Assembly (NCBI GenBank): GCA_036971715.1
Contig: JAVHJL010000007.1
Coordinates: 1,426,001 to 1,490,000, forward strand
Source of the DNA: Arthrobotrys musiformis
Taxonomy: Eukaryota; Ascomycota; Orbiliomycetes; Orbiliales; Orbiliaceae
Length of the DNA stretch: 64,000 nucleotides
Reading direction: 5' to 3'
A model generated the notes under the pieces. That model worked only from the letters and a program-made list of their open reading frames with translations, searched no databases and was not told the origin of the DNA. Made by a program: the position numbers and the translations under genes. Within the stretch, counting starts at the first letter, position 1. The number at the start of each line of letters is the position of its first letter. Below, in pieces: positions 33,274 to 45,717 of the stretch.

Positions 33274-36248
33274 GGCGTTTTCAGCGCTCGCCTTGCTAGA
33301 AGTGCCACTATGTATAGAAACGACTAGTACTATATAATCATCAACTCTCTTCCCTTTCGAACCATGGTACCGCTAGCAGCCTGTCTTCACTAAGCTAAAG
33401 GGTGTGAGGGCTGGATACCCGGTCGTTATAGGCGTTACGATTATCGACCTCTCCCCCCTCCTTAGCCGTATAGCAGCGTTAGATACCGTCCCATAGTTCA
33501 AAGTTATTCATGTTTGGTGTCGTTACTTTTATGCTTTTACGGTTTTAATGTCACCCTACGCAGTCTATGACGCGAGATGTACTAATAAATTTGCGTTTGC
33601 TGTGAAAGTATTGATAACTATCAATCGCAGGGGGTTCATCATAAATTTCGATAGTCAGGACTTAGGTTGCGAAATTATATTATCCGACAAACCCTATACT
33701 AGTCAAAACCAAGGTTCTTTTTTAAAAAAAAAAAAAAATGAAAAGGGCACCAGGAGGAATTCTCCAGAACGCGGAAGGGAAGCGTGCAGGAGCATGCAAT
33801 CTGTCAAATCTCCGAAATATCTGTCAGATAATTAATAGCGAACCAGTAAAAGTCCATGACCAAAGATTAAAACTTCTACACAATTTTTAAACATTTTAGT
33901 TACGTCACCTTAGCCGTCGACTAGCTACGAGATAATAGTTACGTCTAAATATCGCATTCGCTTTCCGAACTCTTCTTGGCGTGCGTATCGCCTGGATTCG
34001 AGGCTATCCTTGCATATATACCGAAAAATTTATGGCTGAAACTACAACAGGTAGTCTCCAGCATGTAACTTCCGAGGCGACCGTATATATCTGCTTGGTC
34101 GTACGCGCGCCCGGCGATTTGTACGATTAATTGGTGTTTCGGAAATAACTACATGGACGGATCTGTAAATTCGTTGGTTGCAGCGCTGGTGCGCCAATCG
34201 ACGAAAGAGACATGCGGCTGATGTTCGTGACAATTTTTTTGATGGTCATTATGACATCGATGAATCGTTGCGGGTTGGGAGACTATTTCGCATAGACTTC
34301 GAGACCTAGCCTACGTTACATCTTTGATTCGGCTAGTATTGGAACCTCGCCACCCTAGCTTTGTCAGAACCATCTTAATATTTTATGGGGTTAGACATTA
34401 ATATTTATAGAAAGGCAGACATTATTTTGTCGAATTTATACGGGCTCCATTTCGTTCTGGATCTCCAGTCAGTGGCTAAGCGGCGAGGATCGCACGAATC
34501 GGCTGATACAGTCACTACTTCGCGTGGTCCGAGTACGTATACGGGTCAAAGCTGATAGTTAGATTTATAAACGCAGAGCTCCGCCATGAAACTCATAGAA
34601 TGAATGCAGTCTGAATAAAGCCGTGTGAAAGAAATGTATAAAAAAATACTCAATTAATGAAAGCAGTCGATCTGATTGCAGTCAAGTCTAGCTCCACGCC
34701 TAGATACCACAAGGAAAGATATCTTAGGCCTATATTCTATTTTGCTAGTCACAGCCCGCCCTCTGTTCCGAAAATTTTGGGGAAGTGATGTCGCTCGGAC
34801 CTTCGAACCCTGGTAGCATGCTAAGTCAATCTGTGAGAAGTTGATTATGGTCTGACGCATGCCGTCGCTCAGCGCCTAGACGCTAGATCTAAAAAAAACT
34901 TTAACCATGATAGTCAAGGCCATTGCGTCGGCAGTCTGGTCCGAAACAAGATAGCCGAGCGAATATTGAAAGTTGGAAGTGTAGTCTGAGGCCTTACAGA
35001 TAACTAGATGCCGCTAAATTTATAAAGGTACAGTTGGCAGGTGACTCCGAAGCTCCACACAAGGCATACGCATGCCCCTTCCTCGAAGTCTAGTCGCTAG
35101 AAGCAAGGGCTAATCCACCGGCCTTCCTCGTGACCCTCTTACTTATATATTTTGAGTCTATGGCGTGAGAAAGTGGGGTTCACCCTGACCTCGATCCCGC
35201 CTCACCTCGTACGTTTTACTAGTCATTGCATTTCTTCGGGGATATATAGGCTCAATCGGGATTTGTGTCGTGTGCTGAATTCAAGAGGGTTCCATAGTGT
35301 GTATATAAATGGAAGTAGAGATCGAACCTCCAGCAGCGTCTCGGTGCCCTGTCTCCACGGTCGCAGTCGACGGGATATCCGGGTTCTAGAATGGATTGTC
35401 GATATACGTACTGGTGTCCTCGAACTATAAATATCCGGATGAGATACCCTTAGGTCTCCCTCGCTTAGGCCTCATGCTTATCTGTTATCTTGAAACTGGC
35501 GGAGTTGCTTTGCCAGATCACCATTCGGCCACTTTAACGATCTGCTTCTAAGGCACTGAATGTTGATAGGGCATGGCAGCCTCACGATATCATCGTCACG
35601 GTGTAGGGATCCCCGGCATTGATTAAGAATTAATTCGGATTTCTTCTAGTCGCACGATGTTGAGCAAATGCATTTGGATTGCATGTTGTGAACGTTCTGG
35701 CATAAACAAGGGGAAAATATCCGCTATCCGACTCGGGATTATCACCCGGTTTGATCCTGTCATCCGGCGTAGAATTAACAAACCCGGTAACTCCGATGAT
35801 ATGCCGCAGCGGTGTTGCCCCACCTTGACTGCTTTAAGCGGTAACTAGATCAAATCACAGATATCAGGTCGGGAGCAAAAAGATGCTCCAAGGTACGGCG
35901 GTGCCCAAGCTAGTGTGGGCTGCGGTCATCTCACCAGGCTACAACAGCCAACCGGGGGAAGCCTTCTCTTCATCGGGCCCGTAAAATTTCAATGTGCATA
36001 AGTTTCAGATTCAAGCATATATGCGTCATATATATTCGAAGAGCAGAAATACAGCATTCCGATTATACTTTCAGCTCTCAAGCTCCACGGACGGGATGTG
36101 ACACATGCCAGAATATAATAATATATGCATAGTAGGGGTTGAATGAGGAAAGGGTGCTATAGCAAGCAATATGTAGATAGTAAAGGCAACAACCGCCAAG
36201 AGCCGCCGAGAGAGTTACTGTTATTTTGACGCAGACGCAGACGGTTCT

Positions 36249-36299
36249 ATCGTCACCATGTATCCCTTTGTGACGTCTGGATACGAGACCATCGTCACC
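36249..36299 (-). mobile_element. Mini-insertion 6: 33-bp core with 9-bp direct repeats
   Basis: The core at 36258-36290 is flanked by perfect ATCGTCACC (36249-36257 and 36291-36299). On the minus strand it begins GGTCTCGTATCCAG and ends GGGATACAT, so its ends can also pair (GTATCC with GGATAC). It interrupts a Thr-rich, gene-like fragment. Confidence 0.7.
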
Positions 36300-36518
36300 C
36301 AAGGATTGATTTTACTTGATAGCAAGCCCATTTCGATTACATTGCGACAACAAAGTTAGTATCTGCAACACCAAAATTTTGATTAGTCAAAATTGCCCAT
36401 ATTGAGGCCAGCGCTCTGCTCCAGAACACTGCTCAGACTACTGCTGATTTTGGTCTGGAGTGATCGATTTTGGTATGGTGGTGTTTGGGTTGCTTTTGTG
36501 TACATGTACAGAGTACTT

Positions 36519-36557
36519 TTTCCGAGTCAGTCTCGTAACCAAACTGTGTTTCCGAGT
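36519..36557 (+). mobile_element. Mini-insertion 7: 21-bp core with 9-bp direct repeats
   Basis: The core CAGTCTCGTAACC... (36528-36548) ends ACTGTG and is flanked by perfect TTTCCGAGT (36519-36527 and 36549-36557). The core has short inverted ends CAGT/ACTG. Confidence 0.7.
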
Positions 36558-37239
36558 TTTCCTACTAGGATCAGCCGAAAAGGAACAAATTCCATGTTAC
36601 CCGTCAGACTTCCGAAAAGCTTAAACCAAAGGACGATTGGCATTATTTGGCAGCTAGAACCACTTTGCCGAGATATCCAGGCCAATATTATGGGAGTAAG
36701 CCCGAATTTCTCCTCACGATTCAAACGAGATCTGGCAGGTATATAAATTGTCCCCAATTACTCACGCAAACCCAACGCTAGCTGGTTATATATCCGAATA
36801 GCTTGTATATATTTTGTTTTATGGTATTGCTCGTAATATTTCTGCCTTATATATTAATTTACGTTTCTTGAGCAATTGTTTAGGGCGAGTTTTCGGGTAA
36901 ATTTTGTCGTCTGACGCTCCGATTGGACTGCAGTACTAACGAGCGGCAGCCAAAAACGGTAATTAAACGTGAACCCCAGCTATCGATATGATGGGCATAG
37001 TGACTTCCTTTTTTCCCGCTGACGCCAGTGGCGCCCAAAATAAGTAAGCTCAAATCACGATCGGGGTCGGGCCATGGCACGTCTAAATATGCCAGGTCAA
37101 CCCGACCGCAAGGTTATCGAGGTAATGCAAGCCACCTCAGTACCTCAAAAGCTAATCAATTGGATTGACATCAGAGATATTCGTCGACCATCGCCTCTTG
37201 TCGGAAGTAGGCCTAAGAAGGTTCCAGGAGAAAATTAAC

Positions 37240-37280
37240 CCCTTTGCTAGTCTCGTTCCCAGCCCCACCCAGCCCTTTGC
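37240..37280 (+). mobile_element. Mini-insertion 8: 25-bp core with 8-bp direct repeats
   Basis: The core (37248-37272) begins TAGTCTCGTTCCCAG and ends CCACCCAG. It is flanked by perfect CCCTTTGC (37240-37247 and 37273-37280). Its CCCCACCCAG segment is shared with copies at 20497-20527 and 55364-55398. Confidence 0.7.
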
Positions 37281-38316
37281 CAATATTGCCTAACTACTAG
37301 ATGTACTCGCTCCCCTTAAATACCTCATTCGAATATTGAATCTGTATTTCCGCCAAGTACATCGGCCATCGACAACAAACAGAAGAGCACCATTCGCTCA
37401 TATTAATTCTGAGTCAGCGGTCTGGTGTATATTAATACACTATATATGCGTTTGCAGTCAAAACAGGGCCACATAGGTATAGATATCCCGGTGTGGCGGC
37501 TGGAAGCGGGGACTAGGCCATAGTGGAACCCGATCCAGGTTTCAATATCGCACTAAGTATACCTAGATCTATTGACAGCTTTGGTCGAATACAAGTTGCT
37601 TCTTTTATGCGTGGCGAGGACCTCCGCCTTTTCCCCTCGACTTCCTTAATCATACCAAGGTTACGCTTTGGAGGGTTTCTATGCGGCTGGCATGATGACC
37701 GTCAGTATCTATTGGCGATACTCCATTTACCGTGCCATACACACGCGTTCCGAATTATAGTTGCTTATCCGTTTCACCCAGGGGCCTAGGGTGTATTCTA
37801 TAATGGATATTTTGGCGGTTGTGCGAGATCTCTCGTACTGTCCCCACTTATTGCTAAACCTCTATGTCAGTAGCAAGAGAGGTCGTAGGGGTCCGATCTA
37901 ATATAACGGCGTCACTGTAGATGTGGATTCTTTTCTCTGGTGTACTGGAATCCCTTGCCAGAGGGTAGAAACCCCCGGGATTGGAAAGATGAATATATTC
38001 TAACTAGCCTTTTGGGAAATACTTGAACGAAGCTGGGTAGGGTACCCGTTCTTGAAATTGCAAGTCTTTTTGAATAACCAGCTTAACTTTCATCATCATG
38101 ATATCAACGGATGTAGGTAGCGCGTACTGTATGGTATGGTTGTCTATAAATACTCCTAGGTTCTGGTCCGTAATCATAACCTTATGGCAGCACGGCTTCG
38201 AATTCGTTGATCAGCGCACCCCTCGCCCCGACGGCATCTAAACTGACTTTCGTTTTTATTGTCGATCTTTTTGACTCGAACCATTCCTTTTTGTGTTATC
38301 TCCATTAGATACCGCG

Positions 38317-39432
38317 ATGCGTACTATCTCAGTTGCCGCAGCTGTCGCAGTTTTGGCTGGCATTGCGCCAGTATCTGCCCACGTTCGTATTCTCACAGGA
38401 TACGGAGACTACAACTCGGGCTATCATGGTGGAATGCTTGGTCACTTATACGAGTTTCCTGCAAAGGACTATGGGTCCCACCAGCATCCGGGCCAGTGGG
38501 ATGTCGCAGTATTCAGCGATCCAATCATCCCAGCTTGCTGAGGTAGTCCCTATACCCCTCCAAAATTCCCCCGCAAGTGGACGGAGCAAGGTTGTGGCGC
38601 AAACTTGAACACCCTTTTCAATCATTACGCGGAAACCCGCCCTAAAGAACTTACGCCGGATGATCTCAGGGGCAAAGATGATACAATGTGGAAGCACCGA
38701 AACTATTATTTCTTTATGAAATATTGCCCTGCTGGTGGCTACATTCAGACAAAGGCTGAGACAATGAAATACGCAGATCAAGGTAAATCCGCCCCTAATT
38801 GCTGTTTGTATATTAAAAGAGGCGGTTCTAACTAGATCGGTATAGGCAAAATGGCAAGAAGTACTCCGGGCGGATGGGTTGAGATGGTCGTTTGGCAAGT
38901 AAACGATGATGGCGCGGGCCCATTTAGATGCCGAATTGACGAGACTGGTACGGGGACAAAATTTGGCGCTTGGGCTACAGTCGTCAAGCAACCGCCTGGC
39001 GACCAATGGAAGAATTCCGTCAATCCATGGACCAACAAGCAGCACAACTTATTACGGGTCCAGCTCCCCAAAAATATAAAATGCACTGCGGAATACGGCA
39101 AGTTCAAGAACGTGTGCATGTTACGTTGCGAGAATTATGCGGTAAACGGTCCTTTCGGAGGTTGCCTACCGTTTCAGGTGATTTACCCACAGCCTCAAGT
39201 TGTGCCCGCACCAAAACCCCAGCCAGTCAAACCCCAGCCCTCGCATAACCCGGAGCCCAAGCCCGTTTACGGTGATGCTGGCTACGACGTGGGTGGCGGG
39301 AACTATCGAGATGGTGATTATGGGAGCGACAGTGGCGGTGGTTATTTTAAAAAGCGAGAGGTCCGAGAGAAAAAGGCCAAGCGTGCTGCTACTGTTCGCG
39401 CGGCTAAGGCTGCTCCAGCAGATACTGATTAA
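38317..39432 (+). pseudogene. Egh16-like (Gas1/MAS3-type) gene with two in-frame stops
   Basis: One frame of 372 codons runs from ATG 38317 to 39432, interrupted only at 38539-38541 (TGA) and 38833-38835 (TAG). Residues 1-21 are a signal peptide ending VSAH. The body matches the Egh16-like (DUF3129) family of secreted, appressorium-associated virulence factors: VNDDGAGPFRCRID, NVCMLRC and NGPFGGCLPFQ. The tail is a P/Q-rich then G/D/Y-rich and basic stretch. Function of the family is uncertain; members are linked to surface sensing and penetration. The stops make this copy probably dead, while a related intact copy exists at 56558-57406. There is no frameshift, so the inactivation is recent or acts by point change only. 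Confidence 0.8.
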
Positions 39433-40176
39433 GCTAAAAAGACCTTACAGGACTGATGTATATAGCATATGGTTTCCTACTAGGACACCACAAGGCTTTG
39501 CCAACATATCGCTTGGTTTTGTATGAAACATGAAAACGTGTATATACCCTGTCGGTCTCTTTCTAAATTGCCTCCTGTACTCTTAGCCTAGGGTGCTATT
39601 GCCTAGGCTAGGTGAAACGCTGAAGTATGGGGCTTATAAATTGTGCACATGTCGATATGGGAAGCTTCGAAGTGATTCAAACTCTTCGTTGTGGAATACT
39701 CAATCATGTATCTCTAGATAGTTTCATAATACTGCCTTCAATTTACGCTAGATATCCACATCACTTAGCAGATCTAGACAGGTAATGTAGTACATAAGCT
39801 AGTAAGCATGAGGCATATATACCATACAAGCCCCATAGCGTCCCCCAGACTAACGCTCGATTAGTACTGTACTCTGGAAGTCGTTTGCCTGCAAGCAACC
39901 CAGGATAATATCCGGTTCTGTGTCGCCGTCTTCAAAATATTTCTAGATAGGAATGCCTTGAATTTAATTTTATCTCCATGAATCTGCAATGGAACCTTGC
40001 CTCGTAAACCAGAGCTGGCTGAGGATGGAACCCTTCGGGATCATATTAGAATTCTCTCTTAACGGTATATAAGGGCCTAAAGGAAAACCGCAAGGTTTGG
40101 GGTGGACTGGTGTTGATGGATTGGTCGCGGAGGATATCGATGGAAGGAGGCAGTGATCCGCATCTCTATCTCTATT
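39433..40176. other. Intergenic region
   Basis: No gene seen. It contains the mini-insertion at 39989-40032. Confidence 0.5.
39989..40032 (+). mobile_element. Mini-insertion 9: 28-bp core with 8-bp direct repeats
   Basis: The core (39997-40024) contains CCTCGTAAACCAG, a variant of the family box. It is flanked by perfect ATGGAACC (39989-39996 and 40025-40032). Confidence 0.6.
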
Positions 40177-41929
40177 TCAGACAGCATCGGAAATGTCCGT
40201 TGGAATTGGTATGGTCTCGACCGCGCGCCCGCCGGCCTCTCCCTTGCTCGTAGTTTCAACAGCTCCCTTCTCCCGCTCTTTCTTGTCAATCTCTGCGTCT
40301 CTGTCCACGAGCTCGTTGTGGCGGAACTCCCTTGCCAACTCAGGATTGATATGACGCATTGGTTTCTTCTGCAGCTCTTCTCTTATTCTGGCGACACCCT
40401 TGGCCTTCCAAGCGGGGTACCCCTGATGCATATTGGGGAACATGACATAGTTATCGTCGCGATTGATCCACTCGCGCTTTGGAGGTGGAACTGACATGAT
40501 CATATCAAGCTCGATTGAGAGATTCTCGCAATAGAGATCAAGATTCAGGTCGTTCACATCGTCTCCGAATGGATCCTCAATCTCTCGGCCAATGGCTGCG
40601 AAGCCAAGAATAATATAAGCGGCGATCAAGGTGCCTGGAATAGTAACCCATTTCAAGGTGGCGACGAGTTGGAACGGCAGAAATAAAACCTGTGAATAGA
40701 TAGGTGTATTAGAACCGCGCCATTACGAGTGTGCTCTTGCAGGTCACATGGATCCATAGATCTAGTACATCAATGCAATGGCCAGAAAGCAGGGCTATAT
40801 AACTTACATAGAGCCAGGTAATCTGGCTAATAACGATATTATAGGCGATCGGCAGGGGTGTTTGAGAAATGCGTTCGCAGTTAGTAAGAGCATCATTCAT
40901 ACCACCAAGATATGCCATTGCAACACTTTGACAAGCGGATATTGGCATGTTTCCACCAGCGATGGAGCTATCGATGTAAGAACTGATGTAGGTCATGATT
41001 TCTAGAGGGAGGTTGCCGTGGAGCTTTCCGGCCCTTTTGTACGCCTTATAACGGTCGGTTGAGCGTTTTTCAAGAAAGGTAATTCCCAAATAGTTAGAAA
41101 TACGTTGAAAAGTACTCAGTGTTTTTCTTGGAGGAAGACCGTCATCGTGGTGAGCATCTTTTGCAAAAGTTTGTAAGTGGGTAATAAGGCCTTGAAGGTC
41201 TTTATAATCGTATTCGGGCTGGTGACGAAGTTTATGTTTAAGGGCGACGCAGAATGCGAGGAGTAGGTTCATAGCAGTTAGCTTTCCCAGCACATCTTCC
41301 TCCGCAAGATCGCCTTCACGCTCGCGGGTGTGGACCCAAATGATGCGGGCAAGATTTCTAGAAACGATTCTATGTTAGCAGGCGATACCTACTCGGTATT
41401 CTTCACTCTCATTCTTTTCTTTTTGTCACTTTTTTTTGTTTCCAAAGCGCACATACCGGACGTTCAGAGCAAGGGCGCTCCAGCACTTTCGGCCGTCATT
41501 GTATCTCTCGTAGGCGGTTGAAGACCTGAAAGACAAAGCTAAACCGACCAAGAAACCGAGAACTGTCAAGAGAACCGAGTTGATATTGAGTGGCGTGACA
41601 AGTACATGCACACACGTGATCCAGACGGCCCATGAGGTCACAAAGAGCATGGGAAGGATCAATCCTGGTAAAACAGAGCCACGAAGCCGCATAAAATAGG
41701 GCAGCTTGGAGGCCTTTGTGGCATCGATAGGGCCTGTCTATGAAGGATGTATCCTTTGTTAGGTCTGGATTATCGCTTTCGTGGCATGGTAGAGACCGTG
41801 GAGTGTGTATTCCATTGAATGCCTTCACAAAGAGCTATCGAAAGGGTAAATGAAGGGCATGTGACTTACAAAATAAGCGTCGATGTCACTATCCGATCCA
41901 TTATTGAGGGGTTTTGCTTGGGACGTCAT
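40177..41929 (-). CDS. Bestrophin-type (UPF0187) anion channel, four exons
   Basis: Exons 41870-41929, 41457-41737, 40808-41357 and 40177-40689 join in frame to 467 residues. Hallmarks of fungal bestrophin-like RFP-TM proteins appear: SVLLTVLGFLVGLALSFRSSTAYERYNDGR, then WSALALNVRNLAR, a helical region, PLPIAYNIVISQITWLY, and GTLIAAYIILGFAAIGREIEDPFG with NDLNLD. The acidic N-terminus is short (MTSQAKPLNNGSDSDIDAYF). The C-terminal tail is charged and hydrophilic. These are integral membrane chloride or bicarbonate channels, likely in a mitochondrial or plasma membrane; localisation is not shown here. Appears intact. Confidence 0.85.
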
Positions 41930-42668
41930 TTTTCGGTTCCTCCAACCTCACTGGTTCATGAAGCGTACAGCTGTAGTTGAAAACCAGAAAACAGAAGAGA
42001 AACCAGAGACTGGGCACCGCAAAATATTAAATACCCCTTTCTAATGATTGACAACTACACGCATTTCCACGGGTCCTAGACCTCCGCGAAAGAGACTTCA
42101 AGCCAGCCGCACTGCGCAGGGCATGCATTGCAATTGACGCTGTAACCCAGAAACGTAATCGCTTAATCAAAAGAGCGAATATGGGGTCGACCGGTCGTGT
42201 GAGTATGCAAAATGGATTTAAACCACAAACAAATGGTCACTAGAAAAAAGAAAAGACAGAAAACCTTAAATAAGATGCGAGAAGGTTGCACATGCTAGCC
42301 AACGTGTCACCAATAAGCTTTGTGGGGCTGTTGGAGAGGGGACCGTGCAAGGGGGCTTAGATTTCCACAGACCAGGGCCAATTTTCCACATCCGTTGGAA
42401 CGCCCTGGAAATCTGTTTTTGATGGTGCAGGCGAACATGGGTATGTGCATAGTATCTGCGCATTATGGGATGGGTACCAGATGACATTGGGGAGAAGTAA
42501 CTGGCTGGATTTAACATTTTATAAAACCTCGCCAAGATCTTGGCCAGCAATAGTCTTTGAACCGCGGAATTCTCCTCTTCTTGTCGTCGCATTATTCATT
42601 CTCGGGGGTGATTTGGTGCTGTAACGTAACCTGCAAAAAGTGAAGAAGTGTGGAAAAAAAAGGTAGTG

Positions 42669-42722
42669 AAAAACTCTCAGAAGGGGAATCGAACCCCGGT
42701 CGTCCCGCGATTGTATCACGTG
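42669..42722 (-). ncRNA. tRNA-like 3' half with CACGTG upstream
   Basis: On the minus strand a T-arm/B-box-like sequence (GGTTCGATTC, 42686-42695) lies in a GGGG/CCCC stem, followed by an acceptor-like GAGAG and a TTTTT run (42669-42673). This 3' part resembles the 3' half of a fungal tRNA-Asp. The 5' half is absent: the A-box and anticodon arm are not seen, and instead CACGTG (42717-42722) lies just upstream. A pseudo-tRNA or a pol III-type unit with an E-box is possible. A second example is at 52369-52440. Confidence 0.3.
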
Positions 42723-43203
42723 ATGACACTGGTCTCCAGCCTTGTCAGTCTCACCCCAGACAGTCCCGCCCCATCAATCTTGCGACCAGACTAATCTAGT
42801 CGACTGTGTCTAACGGGCCGCCGTAGTCTGGAGCCGCCGACATCGTGGTTCAGAAGTCTTCCCGTGACCAAACCAGCACGTCGTCGTACTTACCGCGGAG
42901 CCCAAAACAGAGTTTCCAGCGAAAATATCATAGTTGTTTCCCATTGTTAACATTCACTGCGTCTTCCTATACTCGTGGCTCCTGTAGATTTTCTAGTCAA
43001 CCTTGGTACAGGCGAGTCTCTCACTAGAATCCAGCATGGACCCTCAACGTCAAATAGCCCTGGGATGAAATTAGGATTGTGTGGTGACCAAGTCGAACCC
43101 TGGGCCAGCAGCACTATATGGTATCGGAGACTAGATAAAATGCCTAGGCCTGCATTGCACTGTATACATCTAGAGAACCTATGCGCCGTGCCCTAGGGGT
43201 TCT

Positions 43204-43232
43204 TGGTCTCGAGGCCAGTACATACGAGACCA
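43204..43232. repeat. GTCTCG-family hairpin with perfect 8-bp ends
   Basis: TGGTCTCG ... CGAGACCA form perfect inverted ends of a 29-bp unit with a 13-base centre that contains AGGCCAG. No flanking duplication is evident. The unit supports the idea that a full family member is palindromic-ended. Confidence 0.5.
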
Positions 43233-43442
43233 GCCCCAGAAGAATCAGCACGGCCGCCCTGCAGCGGACATAAAGTCAAAAGATTAATATGATGATTGGT
43301 AGTGAATGGATCAGACACAGTAAGCGAAGTCATTTGTGTGCAAGTTAATACCTAGGTAGGTAGGTTACCACTTTAAATCATATCCAATTTATAGTATGAA
43401 GGGAGTGTTCTTTCAAAATTCATTATGATATCAAAGGATGGT

Positions 43443-43465
43443 AACGTCTGGGAACGAGACCAACG
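43443..43465 (-). mobile_element. Mini-insertion 10: 15-bp core, 4-bp repeat only
   Basis: The core TCTGGGAACGAGACC (43447-43461) is the reverse complement of the consensus box, with AACG on each side. The repeat is too short to prove an insertion. Confidence 0.3.
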
Positions 43466-44750
43466 AGTTATGAGTTGTCTTAGTGTTGTAATTTCCTTAT
43501 TGGCAACAACAAGACAAACGAACAAACATAGCATAGCAACAGGTATGTAACACATCAATATATCTTCGGTTTGTTCTACTCAAAATACCACACTCAACAC
43601 CATCCATCCCTGAGAAATAGAACACTTTCATGTCTGTCCACCCAGATAGCACCAATTGAGCTGGAAACTAGGCAAGGTAAGCCTCTACCACCTCTCTAAA
43701 TTCGCCGTTGCGATATTTATAGATACTATCATAAGAGGCCTAACTTTGGCCTCGAGCTCTCAGGATCTTGACGCTGGCATATCATACTAGCCGGATATAC
43801 TATGTAATAAATCGCTGCAGTCCGTCCCCAAGGATTCTCGGCAACTGATCTGAAAAATCGGGCCTCCTGATGATTAGCAAGGCCACTCCTTGCGCGGCCT
43901 GGGCACGAGGCCAGGCCAGTACGCTATCGTTTGCGGGGGCCGTTTTTTGCGCGCCTTACTAGGGGCTCTATAGAGCAACTTATACTTATAACCTGTCAGG
44001 TTCCGCAACTATAATGCTCGTGACAATGCTGATGGATTAAACCGAGTTTATTCTCTCCTGATTATACCAAGATACACCTTTGTTCTTTTCTTGTATTTCT
44101 CTGTATTTGTTTTGCCTTCCCTTTTTGGTGAACTTGGCTGGGAACAAGACTATGAACTTGCTTAATTTCTCTTGTTAGAAATCCAATAGACTCAACACCA
44201 AAATATCTCCACCAGTAAGTGTTGTCGTGTTTGCAACCGAGGTTTTCGATCGAGGCAAACAAATATAATAAGGCTTCTACGGCCGTTTTTAAAAAAAATT
44301 TAGGCACCTCCTGGCTGGCTTTAGCACTGCTGCGATGTACAAATACTAGGTACTAAGAGAATAGTATTAACGGGATGCGATAATAGTTCCAAGAGTCGTC
44401 AAAGCAATCGTGTTTAAGTGTCGACGCTCGCGCGTGTGCCCGAGTCAGAGAAAAATGAGCATCGGCGTGCCATTCAAGTAGTTTTTGATGTTCTCTTGTT
44501 CGACCGTGCCTGTGATTCGCGCTCACTGATGCAAATTACCGACCCGGCCCTCGGGATGATTAATGGTAGCACTTCGGACTTGAGTTGCGCCGCCGGAACG
44601 TCGTGTTCGCTGTGTCCCGTTAAGCTTGGGGGATTAGTTGCAACGTTGTCGGAACTCCATATATAAATATCCATCGATACCCCTAGCTAGTTTCATTACT
44701 CAGATCCGGACATATATAGCAATTAAAATTAATCGTGCATCAATCCGAGG

Positions 44751-45717
44751 ATGAGTAGCTCACAGTCAAGCGGCGGCCGTCGAAGGTCAGCTTTAATCAC
44801 GGGCTGCTCGGCGGGCGGCATCGGCGCATCTCTTGCTCAATCTCTTGTAAAATCCGGCTACCTCGTTTTTGCCAGTGCTCGAAACACGAATAAAATTCCG
44901 GAAGCGCTGTCTTCACGCTCTGATGTGGTACTTGTGGAGTTGGATGTTACCTCCACGGACTCCGTGATCGCGGCTCTTGAGGTTGTGAAGAGCAGCCTCG
45001 TGGAGCGCCATTGCAAGGGACTCGACGTATTAGTCAATAATAGCGGCTTAGGAATCTACGGGCCAGTTTTGGATGTCGATATTGAACAAGCGAAAGCTCT
45101 ATCTGACGTCAACTTCTTTGGTGTGATTCGCACGGTAAAGGCATTTGCGCCTCTGCTAGTGGAAGCCAAGGGAGCAATAGTCAATATCAGCTCTGCATCT
45201 GGGGAGATAAATGACCCTTACGCTTGTAAGCCCTCATCCTGCATTAGTTTTAAGTTTCTTTAGGTGTTATACTGCCCTCAATTCGTGCCAATGTCGCCAT
45301 GAGATGACTACACGTTGTTTGTACTAATTGTAATAGCGATTTACAACGCATCCAAGGCTGCCTTGAATATAGCTAGCGAAGCCTAGAGGCTTGAATTAGA
45401 GCCTCTCAATGTTCGGGTAGTCACGGTAGTTACAGGAGTGGTTGAATCACAATTTCAAGCGAACGCTGCCGATAATTGTGCCGACCAACTCGTATTACTT
45501 TCCTATTAGAGACATTATCCAAAAGAAGCTGAGCTTCAATGCGAAGGGAATGAGTGCGGACGAATACGCAGATCGTGTCGTTTCGGATATAAATGCGAAG
45601 AAGAACGGCAAGATATGGAGGGGAACCATGGCTAGTTTAGTCTGGGTGGCTCGGCTTCTTCTTCCCGTGTGGGTCCTGGTAGGTCCCCATATTTGTCTAA
45701 ACCTTCAACTGTCTTAA
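44751..45717 (+). pseudogene. Short-chain dehydrogenase (Ayr1-like), stop and frameshift
   Basis: Exon 1 (44751-45225, 158 codons) has a cofactor-binding loop ITGCSAGGIGASLA, core LDVTSTDSV, the NNSGLGIYG segment and the active-site region NISSASGEI. An intron (45226-45336, TACTAAT branch) leads to exon 2 with the catalytic YNASK. The frame is interrupted by a stop at 45384-45386 and shifts frame near 45470-45480, after which SYYFPIRD and GMSADEYADRVV continue in another frame up to 45717. Intact relatives reduce 1-acyl-dihydroxyacetone phosphate with NADPH in the lipid/ER pathway. The last exon is not resolved. This copy is probably non-functional. Confidence 0.7.

Larger units (their letters stand above)
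33274..38316. other. Five-kilobase gene-empty, AT-rich region
   Basis: No supported gene on either strand. A poly(A) run lies at about 33724-33737. A short plus-strand stretch ending near 36257 encodes VTVILTQTQTVL, resembling the Thr-rich tail of the 32492 gene, and may be a decayed relative. Three strong mini-insertions cluster within about 1 kb (36249, 36519 and 37240). Confidence 0.5.
41930..44750. other. Intergenic region with tRNA-like fragment and GTCTCG sites
   Basis: No supported protein gene. It holds the tRNA-like fragment at 42669-42722, the hairpin at 43204-43232 and the short site at 43443-43465. Several short frames lack support. Confidence 0.5.

Noticed and set aside
36393..36746. 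Plus-strand frame of 117 codons as a gene
   Set aside because: It reads straight through a mini-insertion and both target copies, and has no recognisable domain or signal peptide.
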